Below, one piece after another: positions 1-12,334 of a stretch of DNA of 64,000 bases. The DNA comes from Adiantum capillus-veneris (taxonomy: Eukaryota; Streptophyta; Polypodiopsida; Polypodiales; Pteridaceae), in NCBI GenBank assembly GCA_014529385.2, contig CM043960.1, forward strand, positions 37,024,781-37,088,780, written 5' to 3'. The notes under the pieces were generated by a model, which saw only the letters and a program-made list of their open reading frames with translations, did not search any database and was not told the origin of the DNA. Each line of letters starts with the position of its first letter. Positions within the stretch are counted from its first letter, which is position 1. The position numbers were made by a program, and so were the translations under genes.

Positions 1-1820
1 TCTACAGGCTATCTCTACTCCATCAACCTTCAAGTGGTAGCACTCCAACATCAGTGATATATATATGACCACTTTGAAGGCTCAGTAGGTGCCTGGAATG
101 TCAAAAACGAGATTAGTACGTGCAACTTTCAGTCACTAAAAATTATGTCTTGTGTGACCATAGCCTAAATTGGTGTAATGTTTTCTTGTAGATGTTCAAT
201 TTAAATTATCGTTTAGCATATTTTATTTTTCTTTATTGTTTGTTTACATGATAAAGAGAACCTAACAAATCTATCAAATTAACGCATACGAGTGGGACTC
301 CCGTCATCTCTGAAAGTGGTGCTACCCACAATAGTGATTCTTGCTACCAACAATAGCAAGAACAAAGAAAATATATACAAAGCCATGAACATATGTTTAT
401 ATCGATTTTAGAACCATCACATCTATCGTCTCTAAATTTTTCCATCTCTCAATTCTTGACTTAGATATGGTATGAATGGAGATATGACCCTTAAAATGGG
501 AGTGGTATAACTGTAGCCTTGACCCTTAAAAGCGAGTCAAACAAGTGATAAAATCACAAGGCCTGCGAGACATGATAAAAATTTCTTTTTGACATGCAAT
601 TTTTCAAGCCCCCTTTCATATGCTTTGTGTAATGCAATCAACTTATATAATTTGCCATATATAACGCTAACTTAAAGATATAAATACAAAAAATGACAGG
701 CCATTTTGAGATTGTTTCGATAGGCAAAATAGCCCTTGACAAAAAAAATAGGCGTCAATTTTAGACATTGATCTGAAGCTAGATCCCACTTTAAAATCAC
801 TACATTTGTAAGCTTTTTAAAAAAATATATAAACACATAAAATTGAATTAAAAAAGCACCCTTAAGCTCTACACCCTAAGCTTTAGATCCCTATGCTCTA
901 CACCCCACTTTAAATATTCTACATTTTTAAGCTCTAGAGACCTTTTTACAAATTTAAACTGTAGATCCTTAAGTTACAAATCCTACTTTAAAAGCTTTAA
1001 AGTTCTAAGTCCTAAAACTCTAGCGTCTTGGAGTGACCTTTCCCCTACTTGTGGATCCATGTAACATTTTCACTTTCTTTAATTCAAACTTTTACCTTCT
1101 AATTTAAAAAAAAAACTCTAGGTGCTCATTGGAGACCTTACTTTAAAAGTTCTACATCATTAAGTTCTAAACTTAGCTTTAAAATCTTTAAAGGTTAAAG
1201 CCCTAAATGATAGATTCCTTCCATAAAGTTTTAACTAACAAAAATGACAACTTTAGTTTATTACCTCAAGTTTAAAGGGGTGAACCAAATTCTCAAAATG
1301 CAAAGGTGGGTAAAAGAACTTCTCATATTTCAAAATGAAAAGGTGACTCTTGGGATTTGTGGAGCCTCTAAGGTTTTATCATTTAACAAGTAAAGCTGTC
1401 AACGTTTCCAAAGGCATTGGGCAACCCAAAATCTTTTCCTTGATATATTAGAGTTCATTTCATATTTCAAAACTCAAGACGTGTCCATCATTAGATTTAC
1501 ACAATTCATTTCAATGAGTGTCCACCATCTTATTTCAACCAATCAACATTTTTGACCTATCAAAAAATGCTAAAAAATACAACTCAACCTTTTTCCTATT
1601 TTAGTCACCAAAAAGAGAAGGCAACGCTATAGCCTTGCCCTTTGGACATGCAAAAAAAGAGTTAGATTGATTTGTGTATGAGAGAGGAGAGAGTTTGTGT
1701 ATGTTGGAAATTTTTCAAATTTGAGAGAATTTTCAGAAATTACAGGGGTATTTTCCCTAAAGGAAAAGTGCATGTCATTATTTAATGCCAAAATTATAAT
1801 GGCATAAGTTGTAACTTGTA
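1..1820. other. AT-rich intergenic DNA, no gene seen
   Basis: No open frame of note and no transposon motif is recognised. Between about 840 and 1210 short words such as CTCTACACCC, TAAGCTCTA and TTTAAA recur in a loose, degenerate fashion, which suggests old low-complexity sequence rather than a defined tandem array. Confidence 0.5.
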
Positions 1821-1866
1821 ATGTGCCTACTTTTGCTTAAGGGAAGGGGAGCGGAAAGCTTGAATG

Positions 1867-2600
1867 TCATTGGGGGGCCATTAAGTATGTTGCCACGATC
1901 TTGCAAGCAGCTCGAATTAGAGGGAATCTCATCGGATACCGCCGAAAAACTAAAGGCAAAGAAAAGTAGCTGTGATAAAGAGAGGTGGCGAGAGAGCTGC
2001 GTGTCCGGAGCTCCTTGAGAGCCGGTGATCTTTTTGCAGGCGACTTTTGTGGATTTTGTGCGATCGGGGCAAGCTTCATTGCGTAGACGTCATCAGCGGC
2101 GTGAGCGGGCCGTCGCATGCGCAGGGAGGAGCTGCTGCTGCGGTTAGGACGAAAGAGGTGAGCCTGGTAGGCAGCGGTGAGCGGGCAGGATGCATAGTCA
2201 TCAGCAATGGAAAGGTGGAGAGCAAGATGGCAGCTGCTCATGCTGGCGGCAAGGAGAGCGTTGGCACTGGCCTTGCAACAAGATGAATCAAAATGATGCA
2301 GGCGCGCTGGTGAAGGGCTAAAATGGTAGGTAGTCGGAGACGGTTCACTACGCCACGCAGCTTGTGGAGCGCGATGTCTCACTGTGTGTACACTAGGCAA
2401 AGCAGGAGATGCGCTCTTTGCAGAAGGCTCAGGTAGAGGTGGACAACGTTGCCCATGGGCTGCAGATGGAGACCGGAGCGAGGGAGGGAGACAGTCGCAC
2501 GAACGGGAGAAGGTGGAGGGGCGACTGCGTCGCCGAGGGGGGGGGACTGCGTGGGAACAGTTGAAGCTCAAGTCTTTTGCTTTTAGGAAGCGTGGCCCAC
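1867..2600. other. GC-rich patch with overlapping open frames, function unknown
   Basis: This stretch is visibly richer in G and C than its AT-rich surroundings and is open on both strands. The longest frame is on the minus strand (234 codons, 1867-2571). It encodes a Ser, Ala, Pro and Arg-rich sequence with no motif I recognise. Plus-strand frames of 65 to 79 codons overlap it. Open frames on both strands in GC-rich DNA are expected by chance, so I do not call a protein. It could be a CpG-rich first exon, a promoter remnant or part of a decayed mobile element. Confidence 0.2.
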
Positions 2601-3599
2601 GAATCTAGGGATGTATTTAATTAATGAATCGAACAATCGACCCAGTATGTCTCGTCAATTGGTTGCTCAAGTGTTGTGCAATGTTGATTGTGATGCCTCA
2701 CCTTAATGCATGGAGGAAGCAAAACAATATGTCAATTTTGAATTACAGTGACATTTCGCCATGTCAATTTAGTTTTTTTTTGCCTCACCAATGGGTGGAT
2801 AGGTGTGGATAGATGTGGACGCTAAGCTAGGCCACCCTCAAGACTGTGTGATAGAGGTAGCTTGCAAGGGGATCTAGATTCTAGGCTGGAACGTATAACA
2901 AATGATAGTCGCACACACAACAAATTTTGTTGTCAACTTGTCACCCAATCAGAAAGGCACCAACCACACACACACACGCTCACCTAAATTGAAAAGTGAA
3001 CATGGAGATAACCACATGAGGAGAACAATCATCACGACCTTACGCTTCCAAGTATAGCAATAATTTTTTTTTCCCAAACTCACAATAGTGAGTGCTAAAA
3101 GATTAGAAGGGTAGCCATGCTGCTTAGTCATAGTGTGCGAATACATCGGCTCATAAAGGGTACCACCCTGAAACCATTCGAGACAAAGAAAAACTTACAC
3201 CGGCTTGGAGTTACCACCAAGAAGCTGGCCTTGCCACATCCCACCCCTTGACCGCCAAGTCAAAGCTAGAACACCAAATTGGCAACAAGAGAACCATCAA
3301 ACGTCACTTTTTCTTCTTCTTTCTTCTTAGCAAACAGCAGTGCTGGTCAAGGGTCCCGCCACATTAATCACATGGCCAATGAGATCTAACTTCGAGACTT
3401 GTATCGACAGGCGGGGATAATACATTGGGTGCTTGATTCTCCATGGTTGCACCACCAAGAGTCGTCTCTGGCTTATCTTGGATCTCATCTATGGGGACCT
3501 CCACCTTGCTTCATTTCACTACCACCCACTTCCCCCGCAGGATTACAGGAGGTCTCACAAGGCATGGTAACCCTGGAAACACGTCTCCATGTCGCCCTG
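2601..3599. other. intergenic DNA, nothing recognised
   Basis: Only short open frames without motifs are present. The stretch leads into the minus-strand zinc-knuckle remnant and may include more of its decayed downstream part. Confidence 0.4.
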
Positions 3600-3930
3600 C
3601 CCACCGGATTACGAACCACTTCCACCTCGGGGTAGTTCTTAGCATAGTGTCCGATTCTTCGACATTTATAACAAGTGTTGGGAAACAAAGTAAAATCCAC
3701 CTCTTGCCGATAGGCACCAAAATCTCCATATTGAGATCCAAATACTTGGGAATGGGCACATGTCCCATAGGATACACACTTTCACATCCAAGCCGAGCCG
3801 AACACGATGCATCTTCGAAGAAAACAGCACCTAGCCCATCATATTGGCAATCGTGTCCACCTAGCCCCGGAGCTAGAGACGAAGGCTCTTAAGCGTGACC
3901 CACATTGGGCAAAAATTCAGAAACTCCTCA
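3600..3930 (-). pseudogene. decayed DUF4283 / CCHC zinc-knuckle fragment (plant LINE ORF1 type)
   Basis: On the minus strand, starting near 3915, the frame reads CPMWVTLKSLRL, then a DTIANMMG-like stretch and RLGLDVKVCI, with three in-frame TAG codons. After a frameshift it continues FGAYRQEVDFTLFPNTCYKC and RRIGHYAKNYP (about 3722-3630). The order PxWVxL...L, I(A)NxxG, VCI..D and then a CCHC knuckle is that of DUF4283 proteins, the usual ORF1 of plant L1-type LINEs and related gag-like genes. The knuckle is CX2CX4H followed by Tyr where the last Cys should be, so zinc binding is lost. No matching reverse transcriptase is seen nearby. The family assignment is by motif order only. Confidence 0.5.
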
Positions 3931-5696
3931 TCTAGCCCGAACTCAGGCGATTATGGCATTGCATTAGCGAAGTAAGATGCCCCCTAGATACCTCCTCAGA
4001 AAATCAAGTCCTAAACTATGTGCTTAAAGAAGCATTTTTCCACATAGGCATCTCAAGGTGGGGTACAACGCCCCTGAGGGGGTGGCTCACATGGCTTGCC
4101 TTTTGTCCAAGTGGATTGCTATAGTAGATTGAAATCATGTATCTGAGGTCATGGACATACATGTAAAAAATCTTGATATACGGACATATATATGCAACAA
4201 TATGAATTTTCCATTCCTATATGTGATCCATGGCTTTGTTTGAAAATGGAGGTTGTCATAATAACTAATATCTAATTCTCCTAAATGATTTTCTCATGTT
4301 AAACTGATTATTTAATATGGGGAAGGACCAGGGGAGAAAAAACTAGAATATTGGTTAAGCTGACAGATCGGCCACTTTAGCGGAGAAATCTCATTGATTG
4401 GTCTTTCTTTTTCATGCAAGAGAGTTTTGCTCAAAAGATGTTGATCTTTTCCTCTTTGCTAAGTCAAGGATTTCGTTCTATGCAACAAGATTGCATCTAT
4501 GAGGTGAAGGTGCTTCACCTCCTGTTTGAGGACTCATGAGAGAGATGTGCTTCTTCCATTTGTCATGCAAATTATTTATTGATGCATTCCTTGCACATAG
4601 AGGCTGCACTAATCAATCATAATTATTGATTGTAAAGGCATTCAAATTCTAAAGAAACATTGACATAGTATAGAGGGTTGGATTTTTTGAGGTCGACCCC
4701 CTTGAAAGGAATTTTCCATGATGAATAGGAATTACAATTACACCCAACAAGAAACCCTGAATTAATTGAGCTCTTTGTTAATTACCGTGATGTGTGAAGA
4801 CTAGATAGAGGAAATAACTCGTCCCAACCTTTAGATATTCATTTTGATCACTCTAAAACATCTTTTAAGTGATCAAATTTAATTAGTATTTCTTTCAAAG
4901 TGGTTTAGACTTACCAAAAATTAAATTTCGCATCCTTACCAGTTCTCTATTAAGTCTTGCATAATGAAATTGGATATGCAAGCTCGCTTCTATCTCTTTT
5001 TTATATGCTTTGATAGCCTATCAGTAGCTACTCTATCCTTCTTAACTAGAGCTTCAGTCATAGTGAAGTACATGTGAGACGAGACAAGATATGTTGGTGA
5101 TGTATTGATATTAATATAAGGCTTTTCTTGACGTCTTCGATATGTTTTTCTTTAATAACTAATACATCATCAATTGCACTTACAGGTAGCTAAAGCACGT
5201 CTAAAGTCTAAAGCTTTTATACTCCGATAAACTTCTTTACTTTTTGATTTCTTGTTGTTGAATATGAATGACAGAGATTTTTCTTACAAAATTACAATCT
5301 GTAAAATGTTTAAAGTTTTAAGAATAGTTTTTGGCCCTCAAATTCTTTAAGAAGAGATTTTTTCTCTAGACGTGGATAGGATCCCAAATGATTGAGTCAT
5401 CTAACTTTCACATAATCAAAGCTTCTTTCATTTCACATTCTATTTGCAAAAAATTATTGTTTAATTTATTGAGATTCACCTTGTAAGCCTTATGGGATGC
5501 ATATTCGCCCCATGAAGGGAAGCAAAAGCGAGGAGTCAGATACGTGCAAGAGAGAGAGAGCATAGGACACACAGATATGGTGAGAGAGAGCAAACCCTCT
5601 TATTCACTTTAGCACATAATGCATTGGTTTGTGTGTGGCTCATAGATTGTATATCTATACGATTAAAAGTTAGCATGCATAAGTTAGTGATGGGCA
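3931..5696. other. AT-rich intergenic DNA, no gene seen
   Basis: No open frame above about 66 codons and no recognisable protein motif was found. The right edge is the start of the copia A LTR. Confidence 0.45.
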
Positions 5697-5925
5697 TGTT
5701 ACCATATACATGTGGTAGTGATGTGTGTAAACACACTTAGGACCGCCCGGGCATTTTTTTCCCTCACTAGCAGGTTTTTTCCCCCATGCATTGTATATAC
5801 ACCCATCATTCTAGGGCTATCTATCTTTCCATTTCACACCAAGTAATACACTCTCTATTGTGTGTCTTGAGCTTCCTTCATCTTTTTCAAGTTGTGTGTG
5901 TTTTCGTGCAACCGTAATTCCAACA
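5697..5925 (+). repeat. 5' LTR of copia A
   Basis: It begins TGTTACCATATACATG and ends TTCCAACA, so it has the TG...CA ends of an LTR. It aligns along its length with the LTRs of copies B and C. A TATA-like TTGTATATAC lies in its middle and is a candidate promoter core. Confidence 0.88.
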
Positions 5926-5927
5926 AT

Positions 5928-5939
5928 TGGTATCAAAGC
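5928..5939 (+). promoter_or_regulatory. primer binding site of copia A (tRNA-iMet type)
   Basis: TGGTATCAAAGC lies three bases after the LTR. It differs at one base from TGGTATCAGAGC, the usual plant copia site complementary to the 3' end of initiator methionine tRNA, which is seen unchanged in copy C. Confidence 0.8.
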
Positions 5940-6235
5940 AGGTTGCGTCCTCCCAAGTTTAGTTGCCAGCAGCTCCAGCACACACTTCCTCACTTTCTCC
6001 GGATTTTGTGAGCTTTGGCAAGCGTTCGCAAGTCGACAAATATTCTGGCCTTCGTTTGCACTACATGCAGTACTGCACAGGTTATTTCGTCATTTTGTGC
6101 AAAAATTTTGTTAGTGCCATTTTTTGCATAACAGGTCCCTTATGGTCTTCTACAGTTTGTGCTATATAGCACGTGTTGTTCCCGCTTTCCTTCTCCTATT
6201 TTCGAGTAATTTTCACATCAGGTGCAGCATATACC

Positions 6236-9200
6236 ATGGTTGACAACAACACAGATGTGTTAAAGATGTTTGTTATTGAGGACAAATTGGATGGGGACAA
6301 TTACCCTATGTGGGCTTATATGATACAACATGTTCTTGTGTCGAAGGGCGTTTGACCAATTGTGTAGGGGTATTGATGTACGTCTAGGTTCTCAGGATAT
6401 AGGCGATGTAGGTTCTCAGGATATAGGCGATGTTGAGAATGTTGCAGGTCTTGCTACAAGGATTGTTGCTATTAGAGTTGTTTTGCCTACGGAAGAACAA
6501 CCTCGTTGGGATGTAAAAGATGCGCAGACTCATGCATTGATTGCATTGTTTGTGAAGCGCACTATTACTCCTCACATTCGTTTAGTAAAATCTACAAAAC
6601 AATCTTGGGATATTCTAGCTGGTCTTTATGCAAGTCGCAATGATGCAAAATTGCATTGCTACGTAAAGAGTTGGAGTCAAAGATTATGCATGAGGAAGAT
6701 GACATGGACACTTTCATGCTGGTGTCAAGGATATCAATGAGCAACTTATTTCTGCAGGAGAAGTCATTTCAAATATTTCCCTTGTGCAGACTGTTCTTGA
6801 TGCCTTGCCAGATTCTTACGAGACTTTTCCTAGTACTTGTTGGAGATTTATAACCCAAGGAAATCCTAAAGTTGTCAAATTTGATGCATTATGCACATTG
6901 CTATTGCAAGAGTCGCTTTCCAAAAAAATCAGGACTAGACAGCATGCAGCTGAACAGATCTTTATTGTTGTTGCTCAAAGAAATGGTGGTAACATCAATG
7001 CAGCTGAACAGATCTTTACTGTTGTTGCTCAAAGAAATGGTGGTAACATCAATGCAGCTTAACAGATCTTTATTGTTGTTGCTCAAAGAAATGGTGGTAA
7101 CATCAATGCAACCACTTCTTATGGTTCTTCTGCGAGTGGAAAATCACACGTTTCTAATGCTTCTATTGGCAGCATTTCGTCTGGAAATTCTAGTGATAAG
7201 GGTAAAAAGAAGATGCATTGCCATTATTGTAAAGCTATGATCACTTGATCAAGGAGTGTCCTAAGTTGAAGGCCAAAGAGGCTAAGAAGAAAGAGGCTGG
7301 TTCCACTACAAATGCAGCTATTGTTGAGACTTCTGTGAAAGGAGACTGCGATGCTGATGTTGATGCAGAATGGGCTTTTAGTGCAGAGTGCACTTATAAT
7401 CCTATTGTCCATGATGCATGCATGTCAGTTGCTATAGATTCACATGTGTGGTATTTCGACAGTGGTGCTACAAAGCACATTACCTCACATCGTGATTTGT
7501 TCACCTCTCTTGAATTCATCCCTCATGGGAATTTAGTTACTTGTGCCAACAATGCCTCTTATCCGATTCAGGGAGTTGGAAATATTGTGCTTATTGCTGC
7601 AAATGGCAGTTCTTTCACACTTGTTGATGCACTTTATGTACTTGGGATCAAGAAGAATCTTTTGTTTGTATCTCCACTTGCTAGACTTGGTCTTGTAGTC
7701 AAATTTGTGGATGATAGATGTACAATAGTACATGATCTTATTTTCCAATATGAAATTGTTGCATCTGGCATTTTATGTTGTGGGTTCTATAAGCTCACTT
7801 TGTATGACAAGTGTGGGTAGAATTTTGCAAATGCAGTTGTGGATTCTAAGGCTATTTCATATGCAAAACTTTGGCATGCACGTTTTGGACATCTGAATTT
7901 TGCCAGTTTGCTACATTTGCAGAAATCTGATATGGTTACTTCTTTGTCGCCTCTTGAAGCACCTGTCAAACATGTTTGTGAATGTTGTATTTTGGGTAAG
8001 ATGCAGCCTTCAAAGTTTCCAAAGCATGGTTCAGTTAGGGCCACATGCAGGTTGCAACTTGTGCATAGTGATGTTTGTGGGCCCATGCAAACTCCGTCCT
8101 TGGGCAATTACCTTTACTTTGTGACTTTCATTAATGATTACTCCAAGCATGCATGGGTATTTCCACTTAAAGAGAAGTTTGAAGAATTTATGTGCTTTAA
8201 ATAATTTTTGGCTATGGCTAAAAATGTCTTTAAATGTGCTATGGGAACCCTCCGTTCTGATCGAGGGGGGGAGTACATGTCTCATGAATTTAATGCATTT
8301 GTGGCTAGTCGTGGGATAAAACACCAATGTACAGTGCCTTATATGCCTCAACAAAATGGTGTTGTTGAGAGAAAAAACAGGTCATGGAAATGGCACGATA
8401 TATGGTACAAAGTCAAGCTTTGCCACATTCTTTTTGGCTTGAGGCCATCATGTGTGCCACTTATGTACTTAACAGGTGTCCTACAAAAGCTTTGCAGTCT
8501 ATTACCCCATATGAAGCATGGCATGATAGAAAGCCTTCTATTGAGCACATGTGTGTTTTTGACGGTTTGGCATATGCTTTGGTGCCACAAGCACAACGCA
8601 AAAACTTGGATGATAAGGATGTCAAATGTATTTCTATTGGTTATAGTGTTGAAAGAAAAGGTTACATGTTGTATCATCTGCAAGCAAAGTGTATCTTGGT
8701 CTCACAGGATGCTATGTTTGTGGAAGATTCTATTCAGCCCTTGTTGTCATATACTAGAGGCAGTAATGTTAACTCACAGGACATTTATGACACTTTGTTG
8801 CCTCTTTTCAGTGGTGGAAATTCAAATGTAAATTCCAATGAGGTAAATATACAGCCTATGGGGGTTTCTAAAAATGTTACAAATCAGACTATTACTGATG
8901 CAAATGTACATGATGTACTTGATGATTGAAAGGAATGAGAATGAGCATGCTAGAGGTATGCCTAAATGGTTGGTGCATACTTTGTGTGATAGTAAATTGG
9001 ATGCACATTTGTCTACTCGTTCAAGTTCTCTCCATGCATCTTATGCATCAGATTGTTATGCTTTGGTTGTGGATAACTTACATGATGTTGAGGAACCTCT
9101 ATCTTTTGATGAAGCACATAATTCAAAAAATTGGATGGCTGCCATGCAATCAGAATATGATGCAGTTATAGAAAATGACACATGTACTTTATGTGATTTG

Positions 9201-9843
9201 TCTCCTGGCAAAAAAGCCATTGGTACAAAGTGGGTTTACAAGTTGAAATGCAAGCCGGATGGTGAGATTGATCACCATAAGGCTCGACTTGTTGCAAAAG
9301 GTTATGCACAACAAAAAGACATAGATTATGAAGAGACTTTTGCTCCTATGACTACTATGCATTTTCTATGTGCATTGGCATCTCATTTTGGTTGGGACGT
9401 ACATCAATCCGACATTGTTACTGCTTTCTTGAATGGTGACATATTTGAGGAAGTTTATGTAACGCAGCCTGGTGACTTTGTCAAGAAAGTACAAGAGGAT
9501 AAAGTGTGCAAATGTATAAGAAAGCTTTGAATGGGTTGAAGCAATCTCCTTGTGCTTGGTATGACACACTCATTTGGTCAAACGAGGCTTTCATAACAGT
9601 CCAACAGAAATCACATTGTATGTAAAGCGTGAGGGTGATGTACTTCTCATTGTGGTTCTTTAGTGGATGATTTGATGATCACTGGACCAAATGAGAGACA
9701 CGTTGTTTAATTTAAGGTTGATTTAAATGCTACTTTCAAGATGAAAGATTTGGGGTTGTTGCATCACTACTTGGGTATACAGTTTAAGCAGTTTGATGGT
9801 GGTATTGCCTTGTGTCAGAAAAGTTACATAGAGACATTTCTAT
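6236..9843 (+). pseudogene. copia A gag-pol, first part (gag to reverse transcriptase)
   Basis: The frame opens with MVDNNTDVLKMF and corresponds to the start of the copy C polyprotein. Visible parts are gag, the protease motif FDSGATKH (near 7459), GAG-pre-integrase (LWHARFGHLNF, near 7870), integrase (HSDVCGPM near 8064, SDRGGEYM near 8259, GVVERKNR near 8359) and the N-terminal half of reverse transcriptase (KARLVAKGYAQQ near 9280). Damage includes TGA at 6353, a one-base loss near 6648, TAA at 8202 in integrase, and a frameshift that turns the YVDD region near 9660 into FSG-like nonsense. A 24-bp direct duplication near 6390-6437 and a 54-bp triplication (6944-7105) are extra. The sequence then breaks at 9843. 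Confidence 0.82.
6944..7105 (+). repeat. three tandem 54-bp units inside gag of copia A
   Basis: Units at 6944-6997, 6998-7051 and 7052-7105 are almost identical. In the gag frame each encodes 18 residues ending VVAQRNGGNIN. The third unit contains TAA at its start. Copies B and C have one unit, so this is a private expansion upstream of the zinc knuckle. Confidence 0.9.
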
Positions 9844-10015
9844 TGAGGCAGTCCGGGGCGGGCAACAAGAAGAGCGGCCTCTAAACACCCTTCGAGGCTC
9901 CCGTGCTGCTCAATTGGGGCTGGGGCAAGCACAATCAGAGACAACAACAACCCACAGCCAGAAACCAAACAAGAAAAGGGGCACCACCTAGTTTTGGATG
10001 CGAACTAGGACGCGT

Positions 10016-10017
<2 letters not shown>

Positions 10018-10111
<94 letters not shown>
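10018..10111 (+). repeat. (GA)n microsatellite
   Basis: About 94 bp of uninterrupted GA dinucleotide repeat inside the insertion that splits copia A. Confidence 0.97.
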
Positions 10112-10113
<2 letters not shown>

Positions 10114-10769
10114 CGGGCTGCTTTGAAATGTATCGGCAATGATCAAGCAAACACAATTATATATGTAAGAAAGAGAGAGAAGAGGGAGGGGGTGCTTGTT
10201 GCATTAATACCTTCTTACAAATTTGTCATGACCGATCAAAGTGAGATTAGTATTTGTTCAACATAGCTTGAGTAAATTTCACCATGACACATCACAAGAA
10301 AAGCCACCCCAATCACTGTCTTAAGGCCAGGGGAGTCCTCTCCACCTTGTCGCCCTCTTACAATATGTGGGATTTATGGCTAAATTGATAACAACACCTA
10401 GACACAAGCTATCAAGAACTAAAAATATCACCAAGACACTTACACATCATTGTTGTCTATTACTTCACGTTGGAAGAGAGACAAAGTATCCAAGCTTAGT
10501 TCAAATCCACCCTCCTTGATTCAGCAAATGTTGGGCTTACACTGGTAGGAGGAATGATAGATTTTCCACTCTCAATTGAAATGATCGCTCTCTCTCTTAC
10601 AATGGCATAGAGGTCTCGTGCTAATCACCCCTATTACAACAGATGCACAAGCATACGACAATGAGCTTCCACTCAAGAGCTCCTTCTAGAGAGGTTGAGC
10701 TTGGCTTCTCAAGCTATAGCATAGTGCTCTTGCTTATGGCTCTCCCTTTTTGTGCTAGCTACACCTTCC

Positions 10770-10776
10770 TTTTATA
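10770..10776 (-). promoter_or_regulatory. TATA box candidate in the putative solo LTR
   Basis: The minus strand reads TATAAAA here, followed by AGGAAGG. This is the best core-promoter match in the 9844-12334 insert and sets its likely transcriptional direction. Confidence 0.35.
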
Positions 10777-12334
10777 GCAATTTTGAGGGCTAGGGTTACT
10801 CCTCTAACCATGGTTGGGTTAGATTTTCAGCACTTTTCTAATTTCTTTTGCTTGGAATTATCAAGAAGTTGGTGGGGATAAATGAAGAAGAGAGAGAGGA
10901 GAGAAGTGGAGGTGATAGGACTTTTCATACTAAGTTAGTGTTAGTAAATCAATTTTGACGCTTGTTGACTGTCCACTAGCTTTGACGGTACGTTTTTTCT
11001 CCACTCTTGACCTTCCTTGGGAGCCAAGGTAAGTGAACATGAGTAATCAATCACCATGATGCTGTCTTTCAAGAGAAGAGGCTGAATTTTGTGGTTTTTT
11101 TTATAAATATGGGTAATATGGAAGAGAAAAAATGAGACTAAGTGGTCAATTTTGGAATGGAAGTGTGTGTAGGAGACATGAGTTCACATGGTTTCTCTTA
11201 TTCTTCAAGGTTGAGAAGAAGGTGAGTAGGGTGCAGAGAGGAGTGGTGAGAGAGGTGGGGATGATGAGTGGAGAGGTGTGTGTGAAAGAGAAAAATGGTA
11301 AAGTGGAAGAGGGAGTGTGGCTGCATAGCATGGGCAAACTGGGGTCCACCAATAAAATCGTAGCTCAAAAAAATATGAAAAAATTTGAGGTGAAATTTCA
11401 GCCCACGAGCTACAAGTTTTGTTTGTATCACCTTTTCAAATTCGGAGAGCATGTGATCTTTAAAAATTCAGCAAAACCGACTGTTTTTTCCACTGCACAA
11501 TGTCCTTCTTTGGATGATTCTTTTGAATACCTCCAAGAGTGAGCTCCCCATGGTGAATGCATGCATTCCACATACCCTTGACCTTATTTGGTAGGTCTAT
11601 AATCGAAGATATTGTTGAGATCATGATATAAGTGAATAGTATAACTAAGAAAATCAAATATTGAGGGGTCTAAAAAAATATGTACATGTCAAATATAAAT
11701 AATATAGGTGGAAAAAATATAAAGGGGTCAAAATAAATCTCTCTCATTATAAGTCTACCATAAAAAGATGAATATTTTTGGTATTCTAATTTATGAGAGT
11801 AAAAGAGAATAGATGTAGGAAGGAAAAATCACAATAGTGAAAAAATATACACATAAATAAAACTAGTTTTTTTGGATTTTTGTTGAGATGGAGTTACACC
11901 AAAAATAAAAGAAGCTTGCATGAAATTATTTTTATATGTAATAAAGAGTATGCAAGATGGTAAGAAAAAATATGGTAATGGTGAGTCAATGTACATAGCA
12001 TAAATAACACACCATAGGTAGAAATATTTAAATAAATACCAAAATAATTATGAAAAATCCTTTTATTTAGGCCCTATATACAATGAAATATTTACACACA
12101 AATGGGCCATAATATACCTATATTTTTTATATTTTTTATTTTTTTATATTTTTTTGGCTCAACTAGCCCAGTGACTAGCTAGCTGAGGGTTTTTAAGAAG
12201 ATATGGGAAAAGTCCCCTAACTCACACACACCTATATACAGTGAAATGGTAGGGATAGCCACAGTGTTTGGATGATTTTGGTAGGGTGGGTTAACTCACT
12301 ATGGCAATTACAGAGAGCTGAAAAACGGCTATCA

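Larger units (their letters stand above)
9844..12334 (-). mobile_element. 2491-bp insertion in copia A, possible solo LTR
   Basis: Comparison with copy C shows the copia A sequence stops after CTAT (9840-9843) and resumes at CTAT (12335-12338), so a 4-bp repeat flanks the insert. The insert starts TGAGG and ends ATCA, giving TG...CA ends. It has no transposase or polymerase frame. On the minus strand a TATAAAA box at 10776-10770 lies about 60 percent of the way in, as a U3/R boundary would in a long LTR. It carries a (GA)n tract at 10018-10111. I infer a minus-strand solo LTR of a Ty3/gypsy-like element. A non-autonomous DNA element is the alternative, but no clear inverted repeats are seen. 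Confidence 0.45.

Noticed and set aside
1867-2571. 234-codon minus-strand frame
   Set aside because: GC-rich DNA is open on both strands here; composition is low complexity and no motif or splice context supports a protein.
9903-10156. Glu-Arg and Ser-Leu repeat frames across (GA)n tracts, here and near 18.9, 39.0, 54.6, 55.5, 58.2 and 59.0 kb
   Set aside because: They are translations of a dinucleotide repeat with no flanking coding signal.
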